Of a stretch of DNA of 64,000 bases, positions 1 to 8,960 are shown piece after piece. Within the stretch, counting starts at the first letter, position 1. Every line of letters begins with the position of its first letter. The stretch covers positions 1,054,001 through 1,118,000 of the forward strand of contig NZ_JAPJZI010000001.1 in assembly GCF_027944115.1 (NCBI RefSeq). Direction: 5' to 3'. The notes below the pieces were generated by a model, which did not search any database, was not told the origin of the DNA, and saw only the letters and a list, made by a program, of their open reading frames with translations. This stretch comes from Hoeflea prorocentri (GTDB lineage: Bacteria; Pseudomonadota; Alphaproteobacteria; Rhizobiales; Rhizobiaceae). The translations under genes and the position numbers were made by a program.

Positions 1-426
1 AGCGCGAATCCGTCCGTAGGTGCCACAACGGCATAGATTCCCGTCCATTGCAGCATCTATATCGGCGTCACTTGGCGATGAGAATTCATTCAGAAGCGCC
101 ACCGCCGACATGATCTGACCTGGCTGACAATAGCCGCATTGCGGAACCGCGAGGTCGAGCCATGCCTGTTGTACAGGATGCAGTACACCGTCTGTCGCGA
201 GCCCCTCGACAGAGCGGACTTCGGAACCCTCAATGCTTTCGGCAGGTGTTATGCAGGACCGCGTTGCAACCCCGTCAACGATCACCGTACAGGCACCACA
301 GACACCGACACCGCACCCGTATTTCGCACCGACAAGGCCGAAATGATCGCGTAGCAGAAAGAGCAAGGTTTCGCCGGCCCAATCCGCCGGAATAGCTTGG
401 GTTTTACCATTCAATACAAAGGCCAT
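1..426 (-). CDS. (2Fe-2S)-binding small subunit of a molybdenum hydroxylase, 3' end cut by window
   Basis: The reading frame starts at ATG 426 and runs off the window start after 142 codons. It encodes the iron-sulfur subunit of an aldehyde, isoquinoline or xanthine oxidase type enzyme, which passes electrons from the molybdenum subunit. Two 2Fe-2S sites are visible: a plant-ferredoxin site with Cys38, Cys43, Cys46 and Cys58 ([11 protein letters not shown]), and a C-terminal site with Cys97, Cys100, Cys132 and Cys134 (CGYCQPGQ and [11 protein letters not shown]). The family is usually about 150-160 residues, so only a few residues are missing. The catalytic molybdenum subunit is not in the window and presumably lies beyond the left edge. 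The family assignment is firm; the substrate cannot be read. Confidence 0.9.
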   Translation of the reverse strand, partial: MAFVLNGKTQAIPADWAGETLLFLLRDHFGLVGAKYGCGVGVCGACTVIVDGVATRSCITPAESIEGSEVRSVEGLATDGVLHPVQQAWLDLAVPQCGYCQPGQIMSAVALLNEFSSPSDADIDAAMDGNLCRCGTYGRIRA

Positions 427-934
427 GACTCATTCCCGTTCGTTGGTTTCGAATGGAATTTAGGAACCTGTGGCAAAGTGGTATTGAACGATCACGCCAA
501 AATACGCTTCTCCTCCTTTTCCGCACAATGAAGGTGTCGTGTTTGCTCGCCGGCAGCGTGATGGATGATCGCAGGTTTATGTGCTCGTCAGGTAGAGCGT
601 GACACAGAGGTTAAGTATTCAGCGAGCCGCTTGGGTGCCACGGTTACACCCGGACAGGCAGCAATGAGCATCCGGCGTTGCCTGCGTGAACATGTCCGGA
701 CGCCTGCTATAGCCGATCGGCAGCAGCCAGACGATCTCAGCAACAAAAGTATACGCAATCATCGCCGTCAGCCGGGAAGATTGTTTGCTTCCTTTTGTCC
801 GCCCATACAAGCTCTCAGAAGATATCTGATCGTCCCGGTGCTGATGCTCCGTGGCGGTTTCCAGACTTTTCGCCGGTGTTTGCAGGCGGTTTTGATAATT
901 TGTGCTGCAGATTGTGGCAGGCGCGCGGTCGTGT
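427..934. other. 508-base gap with no convincing gene
   Basis: This is the gap between the iron-sulfur subunit gene and moaE, both on the minus strand. Short open frames exist on both strands, including a 63-codon minus-strand frame at 619-810 with a hydrophobic patch, but none shows a good ribosome site, family motif or neighbour coupling. There is a strong AGGAGGAG-like purine run on the minus strand near 510-520 with no usable start codon behind it. It may be decayed coding sequence plus the promoter of the downstream iron-sulfur gene; I cannot support a feature. Confidence 0.4.
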
Positions 935-1396
935 CTATTGCCAGCGCTTCATCGCATCTTCATCCGTGTCCCGGGCATCCACCCAGGAGCCGGTGCTTCC
1001 ATCGATCTTGATTTCACGTTTCCAGAAGGGTGCCCTGGATTTCATGAAATCCATGAGGAAGGCCGCGCCATCGAATGCTGCCTGCCGATGGCGTGAGGCG
1101 GCTATCACCAGAACGATATTTTCGCCCGGAGCAATCCTGCCGTAGCGGTGGATCGCGGTGACGGCATCAAGCGGCCAGCGCTCGCAGGCCTCTTCGGCAA
1201 TGCGCCGCATTTCGCTTTCGGCCATGCCCGGATAGTGTTCAAGCTCCAGCGCCTCCAACGCACCTTTTTCGTCGCGGCACAGACCGGTGAAGGTCACAAC
1301 CGCGCCGATATCGCTCTTGCCCCCGCTCATGAGATCGATTTCCTTGCGGATATCGAAATCCTCCTGCTGAACCCGGATATCCGGTTTGACACCCAC
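935..1396 (-). CDS. moaE: Molybdopterin synthase catalytic subunit MoaE
   Basis: MoaE inserts the two dithiolene sulfurs into precursor Z to form molybdopterin, using thiocarboxylated MoaD as sulfur donor. The 153-residue protein has the family core, including RAPFWKRE near the C terminus; Lys119 and Lys126 fall at the same positions as the catalytic lysines of the Escherichia coli enzyme. The start is GTG 1396, preceded by GGGAGGCTGAGAC, a good ribosome site that overlaps the end of moaD. It is the last gene of a pgsA-moaD-moaE run, so translation is probably coupled. Cofactor demand fits the two molybdenum enzymes in this window (1-426 and 8961-11063). Confidence 0.97.
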   Translation of the reverse strand: MGVKPDIRVQQEDFDIRKEIDLMSGGKSDIGAVVTFTGLCRDEKGALEALELEHYPGMAESEMRRIAEEACERWPLDAVTAIHRYGRIAPGENIVLVIAASRHRQAAFDGAAFLMDFMKSRAPFWKREIKIDGSTGSWVDARDTDEDAMKRWQ

Positions 1397-1399
1397 GTC

Positions 1400-1654
1400 T
1401 CAGCCTCCCGTCATTGGCGGAAAGAGCGCGACTTCACGCGCATCGCCCAGCGCATCACCGTGCTGGCTATGCTCCTGATTGATCGCCACATGAATGACCT
1501 CCGGCGTCTCAAGGGCGAGGGCGTATTCCTCACCGCGCGTGCGCAGATGATCAATGAGGTCCGATACTGTGACGACGCCGTCCGGCAGATCGATCGTTTC
1601 TTCGCTCTTGCCGATGCGCTCCCGGATCCATGCGAAATAGACAAGCTTGATCAT
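1400..1654 (-). CDS. moaD: Molybdopterin synthase sulfur carrier subunit MoaD
   Basis: This is an 84-residue ubiquitin-like protein ending in MTGG. The terminal Gly-Gly is the site that is adenylated by MoeB and converted to a thiocarboxylate, which then donates sulfur inside the MoaE-MoaD complex. The start is ATG 1654, which overlaps the pgsA stop codon by one base (TGATG), and the gene is followed after two bases by moaE. Length and C terminus match the family. Confidence 0.96.
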   Translation of the reverse strand: MIKLVYFAWIRERIGKSEETIDLPDGVVTVSDLIDHLRTRGEEYALALETPEVIHVAINQEHSQHGDALGDAREVALFPPMTGG

Positions 1655-2238
1655 CAGTTCTCCACCACGTGCTTCAGTCCTGCGCGGAAATAATCATATC
1701 CGGTATATATCGTTACGACGGCGGCGATCCACAAAAGCGTGATGCCGATTTCCGTCGTATAGGGGATGATGACATCGCCGGCGGGCCCTGCCAGGAGGAA
1801 GCCGATTGCGATCATCTGAATTGTTGTCTTCCATTTCGCGATCCAGGTCACCGGAACCGAGACCTTCAGTTCAGCCAGATATTCCCGCAGCCCAGAAACC
1901 AGGATTTCCCGGCAAAGGATGATGATGGCCGCCCAGATCGTCCAGCCGGCAATTGTGCCGTCGGCCGCCAGCAGCAGAAGGATTGAAGAGACGAGCAACT
2001 TGTCGGCGATCGGGTCGAGCATGCGCCCGATATTGGACGTCTGATTCCAGATGCGCGCCAGATATCCGTCGAAGAAATCGGTGATCGAGGCAACGATATA
2101 GAGCGCAAGAGCACTCCAGCGCGCCACATCCGATCCATGCAGGCGGCCCTCGACAAAGAAACAGAGCACAATCAGCGGTACGGCCGCGATACGGGCATAG
2201 GTCAAAAGGTTCGGAATATTGTAGGTATGCGATGCCAT
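1654..2238 (-). CDS. pgsA: CDP-diacylglycerol-glycerol-3-phosphate 3-phosphatidyltransferase PgsA
   Basis: PgsA makes phosphatidylglycerophosphate from CDP-diacylglycerol and glycerol 3-phosphate in the inner membrane, the committed step to phosphatidylglycerol and cardiolipin. The CDP-alcohol phosphotransferase signature is complete: DGYLAR, then Gly eight residues on and two further Asp (GRMLDPIAD). Several hydrophobic membrane segments surround it. I chose ATG 2238 (195 residues, starting MASHTYNIPNLLTYAR) because the family normally begins just before NIPNLLT; an upstream in-frame start at 2295 would add 19 unusual residues. uvrC lies further along the same strand, a common rhizobial neighbour. 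Confidence 0.93.
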   Translation of the reverse strand: MASHTYNIPNLLTYARIAAVPLIVLCFFVEGRLHGSDVARWSALALYIVASITDFFDGYLARIWNQTSNIGRMLDPIADKLLVSSILLLLAADGTIAGWTIWAAIIILCREILVSGLREYLAELKVSVPVTWIAKWKTTIQMIAIGFLLAGPAGDVIIPYTTEIGITLLWIAAVVTIYTGYDYFRAGLKHVVEN

Positions 2239-2424
2239 GGGGGCCCGTTTCTTGAATTTGCACCCATACAAATAGGGCCGGCGCTCCGGCGTCAATAATC
2301 AATTGAAAAATGGGCCACTCGTCGCAGTACCCGTCTCGGTGATTGCCTGACAGGCAGCCAGCTTCTATGACAGGATCAAACTTGCACAGGTGGTTACAGC
2401 AATCTGAGGAAAGGTCGACAATCT

Positions 2425-2841
2425 ATGGATTCCGCATCGCCATGGGCCGGCCGTTACGCGCCTACGCTGGAAGACTTCGAAAGGCTGGGGCGCGAGGCGC
2501 TCGACATGCTGCCGGAGAGTTTCCGCGGGCTGTGTGAGGATATCCAGATTTCCGTGGCGGATTATGCGACCAAGGATGTCTTGAAATCGCTTGACCTGAC
2601 GAGCCCCTATGACCTGCTCGGCCTGTTTGAAGGCCTTGGTCTTGCCCAGGGTGCCAGCGAAATCCGCACGGGGCAGTTGCCCAACCGGATCTGGCTCTAT
2701 CGGCGGGCCATTCTGGAGTACTGGGTCGACCGGGAGGAAACGCTTGACGCCATTATACGCCATGTCCTTATTCACGAGATCGGTCACCATTTCGGGCTGT
2801 CCGATGATGACATGGAGGCGATAGAGGCCGAGGCGTACTGA
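2425..2841 (+). CDS. Small zinc metallopeptidase (zincin_1 family)
   Basis: This 138-residue protein carries a zincin site, HEIGH at residues 117-121, followed by HFGLSDDDME, the arrangement of the small metallopeptidase family PF06262 (DUF1025). Its substrate is unknown. There is no signal peptide, so it should act in the cytoplasm. ATG 2425 is preceded by GAGGAAAGG at a slightly long spacing. It is a single plus-strand gene between pgsA and uvrC and ends six bases before the convergent uvrC stop. Confidence 0.9.
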   Translation: MDSASPWAGRYAPTLEDFERLGREALDMLPESFRGLCEDIQISVADYATKDVLKSLDLTSPYDLLGLFEGLGLAQGASEIRTGQLPNRIWLYRRAILEYWVDREETLDAIIRHVLIHEIGHHFGLSDDDMEAIEAEAY

Positions 2842-2847
2842 CTGGCT

Positions 2848-4854
2848 CTAGTTGCCCGCGTCCTCGTGAAAGTGGTCATAAATCTGCTGCGCCATGGCTT
2901 CGGAGATGCCGTCGACGCTTCTGAGATCCTCTACTGCGGCCCGAGAGACCGCCTTGGCTGTGCCGAAATGATGTAGAAGGGACCGTTTGCGTGACGGTCC
3001 GATACCGGCAATCTCGTCCAGCGGATTGCGGGTCATTTCCTTTTTGCGCCGGGCGCGGTGCGTTCCGATGGCAAAGCGGTGAGCCTCATCGCGCATGCGC
3101 TGGATGAAATATAGGACGGGATCGCGCGGCGGCAGCGAAAAGTCCTTTTTACCCGTCATGAAAAAACGTTCCCGTCCGGCATCGCGGTCCTGACCCTTGG
3201 CAACACCGATCGTTGCGACACTGCCCGTCAGTTCAAGCTCGTCGAGCACGGCATTAACCGCCGAGAGCTGGCCCTTACCCCCGTCGATCAACAGGACATC
3301 CGGCCAGCTCGGGACTGTGATGTCTGCATCGTCACCGACCTCCGGTATTTCCGGTCCGGGCTTGCCGTGCTCCTTCACCAGCCTTGAGAAGCGCCGCTGA
3401 ATGACTTCCCGCATCATGCCGAAATCATCGCCCGGGGTCAGGTCCTTGGATTTGATGTTGAACTTTCGGTACTGGTTCTTGATGAAGCCCTCAGGGCCGG
3501 CAACGATCATGCCGCCGATGGCGTTGGTGCCCATGATGTGCGAGTTGTCGTAGACCTCGATCCGACGCGGCGGGTTTTCCAGTCCGAATACTTCCGCAAA
3601 GCCCCGGAGGAGGCTTGCCTGTGTCGAGGTTTCCGCCAGTCGGCGGTTATGCGCGTCCTTGGCGTTGGCGCGTGCATGATCCATCAGATCACGTTTTTCA
3701 CCCCGTTGGGGCACACTGATGGTGACCTTGTGGCTGGCGCGGATAGAAAGCGCTTCGCTGAGCAAGGTTTGCTCCTCAATCGGCTCGGAAATGAGAATCT
3801 GGCGCGGACAGGGCTTGTCGTCATAGAATTGGGACAGGAAGGCGCCGAGGATTTCCGCGGGCGAAAGCTGGGCGTCCGCCTTTGGAAAATAGGCTCTGTT
3901 GCCCCAGTTCTGGCCGGTGCGGAAGAAGAAGACCTGAATGCAGCTCATTCCACCTTCCTGATGGATGGCAAAAACGTCGGCTTCCTCCACCGTCTGCGGA
4001 TTGATGCCCTGATGGCTTTGGACGTGCGACAGTGCTGCAAGCCGGTCGCGATAGATGGCGGCCCGTTCGAAATCGAGTTCTTCCGATGCCTCCTGCATGG
4101 CCTTCGACATGGTCGCCTTGACCTTCTGGCTCTTGCCGGAGAGGAAGTCCTTGGCTTCTTCAACCATTGAAGCGTAAGCGTCCTCGGTGACTTCTCCGGT
4201 GCAGGGCGCGGCACATCGCTTGATCTGATGAAGAAGGCAGGGCCGGGTGCGGCTTTCATAGACCGAATCCGTGCAGGTCCGCAGCAAGAAGGCGCGTTGC
4301 AGCGAATTGATGGTCCTGTCGACAGCCTGGGCTGAAGCAAAGGGGCCGAAGTAACTTCCTTTACGCGCCCGCGCGCCCCGGTGCTTGTAGATGCCGGGGG
4401 CCAGGTCACCCTCGGTCAGCAGAATATAGGGGAAGGACTTGTCGTCGCGCAGCAGCACGTTGAATCGGGGCCGCAGACGCTTGATCAGATTGGCCTCAAG
4501 CAACAGCGCCTCGGTTTCCGTGCGCGTTGTTATGAACTCCATATTCGTGGTGATGCGCACCATGCCGGCGATACGATTGGTGTGGCCGCGTCCCTGGGCG
4601 TAGTTGGAGACACGCTTTTTCAGACTGCGGGCCTTGCCGACATAAAGCACATCGCCGTTTTCATTCAGCATGCGGTAGACACCCGGTGCGTTCGGCAGAA
4701 TCTTGACAAAAGCCTGGATCAGTTCCGGGCCTTTCAGGCCGCTGCCAGCGCGCCCGCCGTCCTCCCAGCCCTCCGTTTCGGATGGCAGGCGGCCGGGTTT
4801 TTTCAGCACGACGTCCTTGGCGCCGGCGGGCGCTGCGCTATCCGATTTGGCCAT
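2848..4854 (-). CDS. uvrC: Excinuclease ABC subunit C UvrC
   Basis: UvrC makes the dual incisions of nucleotide excision repair in the UvrB-DNA complex. The 668-residue protein begins with an extended N terminus of about 50 residues, then the GIY-YIG nuclease domain ([19 protein letters not shown]), a cysteine-containing linker, a UVR motif (around [19 protein letters not shown]), the RNase H-like second nuclease domain ([17 protein letters not shown]) and C-terminal helix-hairpin-helix repeats ([10 protein letters not shown]). The length is usual for alphaproteobacteria, which carry the extra N terminus. ATG 4854 has a GGAAGGA ribosome site. Confidence 0.98.
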   Translation of the reverse strand: MAKSDSAAPAGAKDVVLKKPGRLPSETEGWEDGGRAGSGLKGPELIQAFVKILPNAPGVYRMLNENGDVLYVGKARSLKKRVSNYAQGRGHTNRIAGMVRITTNMEFITTRTETEALLLEANLIKRLRPRFNVLLRDDKSFPYILLTEGDLAPGIYKHRGARARKGSYFGPFASAQAVDRTINSLQRAFLLRTCTDSVYESRTRPCLLHQIKRCAAPCTGEVTEDAYASMVEEAKDFLSGKSQKVKATMSKAMQEASEELDFERAAIYRDRLAALSHVQSHQGINPQTVEEADVFAIHQEGGMSCIQVFFFRTGQNWGNRAYFPKADAQLSPAEILGAFLSQFYDDKPCPRQILISEPIEEQTLLSEALSIRASHKVTISVPQRGEKRDLMDHARANAKDAHNRRLAETSTQASLLRGFAEVFGLENPPRRIEVYDNSHIMGTNAIGGMIVAGPEGFIKNQYRKFNIKSKDLTPGDDFGMMREVIQRRFSRLVKEHGKPGPEIPEVGDDADITVPSWPDVLLIDGGKGQLSAVNAVLDELELTGSVATIGVAKGQDRDAGRERFFMTGKKDFSLPPRDPVLYFIQRMRDEAHRFAIGTHRARRKKEMTRNPLDEIAGIGPSRKRSLLHHFGTAKAVSRAAVEDLRSVDGISEAMAQQIYDHFHEDAGN

Positions 4855-4981
4855 CGGGTCCTTCCGGGTGCGTTTGTCTTCATTATGTGATGCGCGGGAG
4901 CCGGGCTGTCAAATTGATGCGTGCGGCCGCGTTGGCCTCATCCACATGGTTTTAATGATGCAGGCAAACAGAATGGTGGTC

Positions 4982-5926
4982 TTAAAAAACGGCCACGACA
5001 TAGGTGACAAACAGGGCCAGCATGACGACGCCATGAACGCGTGTGATCGACTTGCCAAGCAGCGACCACAGGATCAGCAGAGCGCTTGTAATCGCCATGA
5101 TCCACATATCGATATGAACGATGTGTGAGGGAACGTAAAGCGGATGCACGAGGCTGGTGATGCCAAGGATTGCCGCCATGTTGAAAATATTGGAGCCGAC
5201 CACATTGCCGATGGCAACGGCGCCGCTGCCGCGCCAGGCTGCCATGACGGTGGTGACAAGTTCGGGCAATGAGGTGCCGATCGCTACGATCGTCAGGCCA
5301 ATGATTGTCTCGGAAACGCCGAACACACGGGCGATGTCAACGGCGCCATTGACTGTCAGCGAGGCGCCGACCGGCAGGCCGATCAGACCGAACAGGAGAT
5401 AGGCGGCGATCCGCGAGTTTTCAGCTGGCAGTTCGTCCAATTCGTCGTGATAGTCGCCGCCGAGCGCCGCGGTAACACGGTCTCTGCGAGCCCGGATGAA
5501 CTGCCAGGAAAGAAAAAAGATCAAAATCAGCAGAAGGATCAAACCATCGACATGATCGAGGATGCCCGAGCCCATCATGGTCATGAGCACAACGGTCAGC
5601 AGCGCCATGATAAAAAGGCTGAAGCCGATGCCCTTCTCCTTGCATGCGATCGGGGCGATCAGCGCCGGCGCGCCGAGGACCAGCAGGACATTGGCAATGT
5701 TGGAGCCGACGACGTTGCCGATCGCGATGCCGTAAACGCCTGTGAACGCGGCTTTCAGGGAAACCAGGAGTTCTGGTGCCGAGGTGCCGAAGGCGACGAT
5801 CGTCAGGCCGATGACCAGCGGGCTGATGCCGAGTTTTTCCGCCAGCGAGACTGCTCCGCGGACGAGGTAGTCTCCGGCAAACAGCAGAAGCGCCAACCCG
5901 GCAATCAATATGAGGAAGCTGATCAT
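4982..5926 (-). CDS. Calcium/sodium antiporter, CaCA family (YrbG-like)
   Basis: This 314-residue inner-membrane exchanger has the internal duplication of the Ca2+/cation antiporter superfamily. The two ion-binding alpha repeats are easy to see: IVAFGTSAPELLVSL with GNVVGSNIANVLLVLG in the first half, and IVAIGTSLPELVTTVM with GNVVGSNIFNMAAILG in the second. Both conserved Glu residues in the PEL motifs are present, so the ion site looks intact. About ten membrane segments are apparent. The gene stands alone between uvrC and a GST gene; the ribosome site before ATG 5926 is weak. Confidence 0.94.
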   Translation of the reverse strand: MISFLILIAGLALLLFAGDYLVRGAVSLAEKLGISPLVIGLTIVAFGTSAPELLVSLKAAFTGVYGIAIGNVVGSNIANVLLVLGAPALIAPIACKEKGIGFSLFIMALLTVVLMTMMGSGILDHVDGLILLLILIFFLSWQFIRARRDRVTAALGGDYHDELDELPAENSRIAAYLLFGLIGLPVGASLTVNGAVDIARVFGVSETIIGLTIVAIGTSLPELVTTVMAAWRGSGAVAIGNVVGSNIFNMAAILGITSLVHPLYVPSHIVHIDMWIMAITSALLILWSLLGKSITRVHGVVMLALFVTYVVAVF

Positions 5927-6053
5927 GAAATGGCTGATTCCGGGCTGGGGAAGCGTCGTTTTTTAGTCTGTGGCGCGGTTCCTTGCATATAGGTACAAGC
6001 GCGCAAAACACAATGGCGCTGCACGAGAACAAAAGAATTGTTGGCCCTTATAC

Positions 6054-6650
6054 TCACGGGGCGTTTGGTTTGAACTGATCGTATTCAGGAAAAAACCTTG
6101 CGAACTTTGCAGGCCAGTTCTTCAATTTCGGCCGTCCGCGCTCCCATTTGCCTTCAAAGCGCAGCGAGAGATAACCCAAAAGGGCAGCCAGTGCGAAGTG
6201 TCCGCCATGGAGTTTCTTGGTGGTTCTAGGCAGGCTTTCGTTGAGATGATCCAGGGACCGTTCGACCTTGGACCACTGACGATCGATCCAGGGCTGATGA
6301 ACCTTTTCTTCGGGGCGAAAGCGCCGCTCATACATTATGGCCAGCAGGCAATCCGTCACGCCGTCGCACAGCGCTTCCAGGACTTCGGCCTCGGTGCGTT
6401 TCTGGGCATTGCGCGGATACAGTTTCTTGCCGCTTTCGCGGTCGATGAACTGCATGATGGCACGGCTGTCGTAAACGGCGGTTTCGCCGTTGATCAGAGT
6501 GGGGATTTTGCCAAGCGGATTGTTCGAAACAAGCTCAGCGGGATCGGCCGTCGTATCAACGCTCTCGGAGCGGGTGTCGATGCCGACATAGTGTGCCGCC
6601 ATGCGCACTTTTGCAGAATAGGGGGAAGGGGGCGAATAGAGCAGCTTCAT
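6054..6650 (-). CDS. Glutathione S-transferase family protein
   Basis: The 198-residue protein starts MKLLYSPPSPYSAKVRMAAH, a thioredoxin-fold GST N-terminal domain with Ser residues at the usual catalytic position, followed by the helical C-terminal domain. The glutathione-binding pattern NPLGKIPTLI and DSRAIMQFID is present. I chose ATG 6650 because it has a good AAAAGGA ribosome site and removes an unconvincing 48-residue upstream extension. It lies 44 bases downstream of the RNase T2 gene. The electrophilic substrate cannot be inferred. Confidence 0.92.
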   Translation of the reverse strand: MKLLYSPPSPYSAKVRMAAHYVGIDTRSESVDTTADPAELVSNNPLGKIPTLINGETAVYDSRAIMQFIDRESGKKLYPRNAQKRTEAEVLEALCDGVTDCLLAIMYERRFRPEEKVHQPWIDRQWSKVERSLDHLNESLPRTTKKLHGGHFALAALLGYLSLRFEGKWERGRPKLKNWPAKFARFFPEYDQFKPNAP

Positions 6651-6694
6651 CGCGATGTCCTTTTGGCTGAATTCTGGTGAGAAGAGGCAGGTGA

Positions 6695-7402
6695 TTATCT
6701 GCCACGCACAGGCGGCAGCACGACGGAGGACCGCCGGCAGGCACGGCTCGTGACTTGCGGGCAGGAGCGGTACTGAAACTCCGTCGTCATGCAAATGCGG
6801 ACTTCACGCAGGCGGCGTTTATCGCAGGTGACAGCGAAATGATCGTCCTCAAGCTGCGGATTTGCATTGATGAACGCTTGTGCAACCTCATCCGGCGACA
6901 TGGTCTTGTAGGTACCGTCCGTCGAACCGATGTCCGGCACGGAGACACTCGCATGGGCATCGCGGACTGCATCGAAATAGTCGTCCTGATCAAGGCCGGA
7001 ACAGGTCCCGTGTTTTTTCCATTGGTGACGAATGAGGCCGCGGCTCGGCATTATGGGAAGCATCTGGTCCTCGATCGCCCGTGTAACGCGCTGGCTCCCT
7101 TCGTCGCAGAATTCCGGATATCCCTTCTCGAACTGCGGCCAGAGCCCGTGGACGATAAAGGCATAGGGGCGTGCGCCGTTGCACTGCTGCGGATTGGCCC
7201 GCTCGCCTTCGGCCTCGCAATAGCTCGGAGACCAGGAAAGCGCCAACACGTAAAAATCGAAACCAGACGGGCCGGATGTTTTCCCGTTGTCAGAGGCATC
7301 GCATCCCGCCAGCAGAAAGAGCCCGGCGCAAACCGGTACGATAAAGGCACGCAGCAGTTGCAATTGTCTATCGCACTGACCGGCAATAGGCGCCGTAGAC
7401 AT
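6695..7402 (-). CDS. Ribonuclease T2 family lipoprotein
   Basis: Both conserved active-site blocks of RNase T2 are present: FIVHGLWPQ (first catalytic His) and HQWKKHGTCSG (second catalytic His, Glu replaced by Lys-Lys spacing, His). The N terminus is hydrophobic and ends in a lipobox (LFLLAGC), so the enzyme should be a periplasmic lipoprotein that degrades RNA non-specifically. ATG 7402 overlaps the upstream gene by 35 bases; an alternative TTG at 7363, four bases after that gene's stop, would also keep the lipobox. Several Cys residues could form the family's disulfides. It probably shares a transcript with the small exported protein upstream. Confidence 0.9.
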   Translation of the reverse strand: MSTAPIAGQCDRQLQLLRAFIVPVCAGLFLLAGCDASDNGKTSGPSGFDFYVLALSWSPSYCEAEGERANPQQCNGARPYAFIVHGLWPQFEKGYPEFCDEGSQRVTRAIEDQMLPIMPSRGLIRHQWKKHGTCSGLDQDDYFDAVRDAHASVSVPDIGSTDGTYKTMSPDEVAQAFINANPQLEDDHFAVTCDKRRLREVRICMTTEFQYRSCPQVTSRACRRSSVVLPPVRGR

Positions 7403-7805
7403 GCCAGGGATCTAGGCCGTCGATGCAGAACTCGACATTGTCACCGACACCGGCAAAACCCTGACCCTTTTCGATCAGGTACCAGATGGAGCGGGTATGG
7501 CCGTCGCTCATCGCCACCTTGCCCTGGCAGTAACGTCGCGCGATCCGGTGCATTTCGGTGGCCGGCTCGTAGTTGCGCTCATAAACATCCAGATAATCAA
7601 CGATCGCCAGATCCCGCTGAATGACGTTTCGATCAGCAATGCGAAAACGGTGCGATATGGTCCGGAAAACAGACGGGCTGTCACAGGCGGCAAAATGATG
7701 CCATCCGAAGGCGCTTGCGGGCGTTACTTGCCCGCCAAGGAGTGCCGGAACGGCAATGGCGGCGGACAGGACGGCGTGCAGAGTAATTTTGCGAAACATG
7801 GACAT
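7368..7805 (-). CDS. Small exported protein of unknown function
   Basis: I do not recognise a named family. The 145-residue protein has a clear Sec signal peptide (MSMFRKITLHAVLSAAIAVP, cleavage near PASA-FGWHH). The mature part is about 110 residues and contains four Cys (in AACDSP, RRYCQG, EFCIDG and AYCRS), consistent with two disulfides in the periplasm. ATG 7805 is preceded by GGGGGA. Its 3' end overlaps the start of the RNase T2 gene, which suggests co-expression and perhaps a joint periplasmic role, but that is inference. Confidence 0.8.
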   Translation of the reverse strand: MSMFRKITLHAVLSAAIAVPALLGGQVTPASAFGWHHFAACDSPSVFRTISHRFRIADRNVIQRDLAIVDYLDVYERNYEPATEMHRIARRYCQGKVAMSDGHTRSIWYLIEKGQGFAGVGDNVEFCIDGLDPWHVYGAYCRSVR

Positions 7806-7923
7806 GGGTCCCCCAGGTCTAAAATCTACCGAATGAGTAAATCAGATTCGGACAATCGCGAGCTGCCTGTGAGGATGATCAACCGGCGGCGGTGCGTCAA
7901 GCCTAGCGGCAGGTCGGACTCCT

Positions 7924-8790
7924 CTATTTTTTTCGCGTCTGCCTTTCCTCAACGATCCAGAAAAGATCATGGCTGGCCTGACCGGTCTGTCTCAGGCAGT
8001 TCTGAAGCACCGGCAGAAGCATCTTCAGTTCTTCTTCAAGCGTATAGGGCGGATTGACCAGGATGAGGCCGGAACCGCACAAGCCGGTGGTTTCTTCCAT
8101 GCTGCATATCTGCAGTTGCGCGCAGAGCATTCTGTCAATGCCAAGAGCGTTCAGCTTCTTGTGGAATTGTGCCAAGGGCGCGCCCTGTTTGATGGGGTAC
8201 CAAAGACAGTAGATGCCCGATTGCCAACGGCTGTAGGCGCGAGCGAGCCCGTCAACAAGGCGATCATATTCTCCCTCCTTTTCGAAGGGCGGATCGACAA
8301 GGACCACGCCTCGGCGCTCTTTCGGAGGAAGGTGCGCGCCGAGTGCCAACCAGCCGTCGAGTTCAGTGACCCGGGTCTGGTAATCCCCCTCGAAATGGGA
8401 TTTCAGGGTCAGGCAATCCTCGCGGTGAAGTTCAATCGCCGATAGCCGGTCCTGTTTTCGCAGCAACATGCGTACAAGTTTTGGAGAGCCGGGGTAACAG
8501 GTGATACCGCTGCCGGGGTTCATGGAGCGGACCACGTCCAGATAGGGTTTCATTAGATCGGCTGCGGCTGGCGGAAGATCGGCATCAAGAAGCCGGCCGA
8601 TCCCTTGGCGCCATTCGCCTGTTTTTGCCGCTTCATCAGAGGAAAGATCATAGAGGCCGGCACCGGCATGCGTATCAACGACGCGAAATGCCTTGTCCTT
8701 GCGCTGCAGATAGGTGAGAAGCCGCACCAGCACTGCGTGTTTCAGGACATCTGCGAAATTGCCCGCATGATAGATATGTCTGTAATTCAC
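7924..8790 (-). CDS. rlmJ: 23S rRNA (adenine(2030)-N(6))-methyltransferase RlmJ
   Basis: RlmJ methylates N6 of A2030 in 23S rRNA using S-adenosylmethionine. The 288-residue protein starts MNYRHIYHAGNFADVLKHAV, the hallmark N terminus of the family, contains the SAM-binding DTHAGAGLYDL loop and the catalytic DPPF motif (VLVDPPFEKE). The start is GTG 8790. The divergent plus-strand neighbour is a molybdopterin oxidoreductase; the 170 bases between them must hold both promoters. Confidence 0.95.
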   Translation of the reverse strand: MNYRHIYHAGNFADVLKHAVLVRLLTYLQRKDKAFRVVDTHAGAGLYDLSSDEAAKTGEWRQGIGRLLDADLPPAAADLMKPYLDVVRSMNPGSGITCYPGSPKLVRMLLRKQDRLSAIELHREDCLTLKSHFEGDYQTRVTELDGWLALGAHLPPKERRGVVLVDPPFEKEGEYDRLVDGLARAYSRWQSGIYCLWYPIKQGAPLAQFHKKLNALGIDRMLCAQLQICSMEETTGLCGSGLILVNPPYTLEEELKMLLPVLQNCLRQTGQASHDLFWIVEERQTRKK

Positions 8791-8960
8791 GCTCTTTTGC
8801 GCCTGTGCTTGTCGAGTTTCCCGTTTGTGTCCGGGCTTGCCGTGTCCGGCTTATATCGGAATATGAGTGATAACCGCCAGCCAGATCGCTTCCGGATCGG
8901 TTCCTTCCTTCGCATCCTTGCTCTATATCCGAGGACATCCTGTCAATAATGGGGTTTTGG

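Noticed and set aside
619-810. 63-codon minus-strand frame with a hydrophobic stretch
   Set aside because: No ribosome site, no family motif and composition like shadow coding; not supported as a gene.
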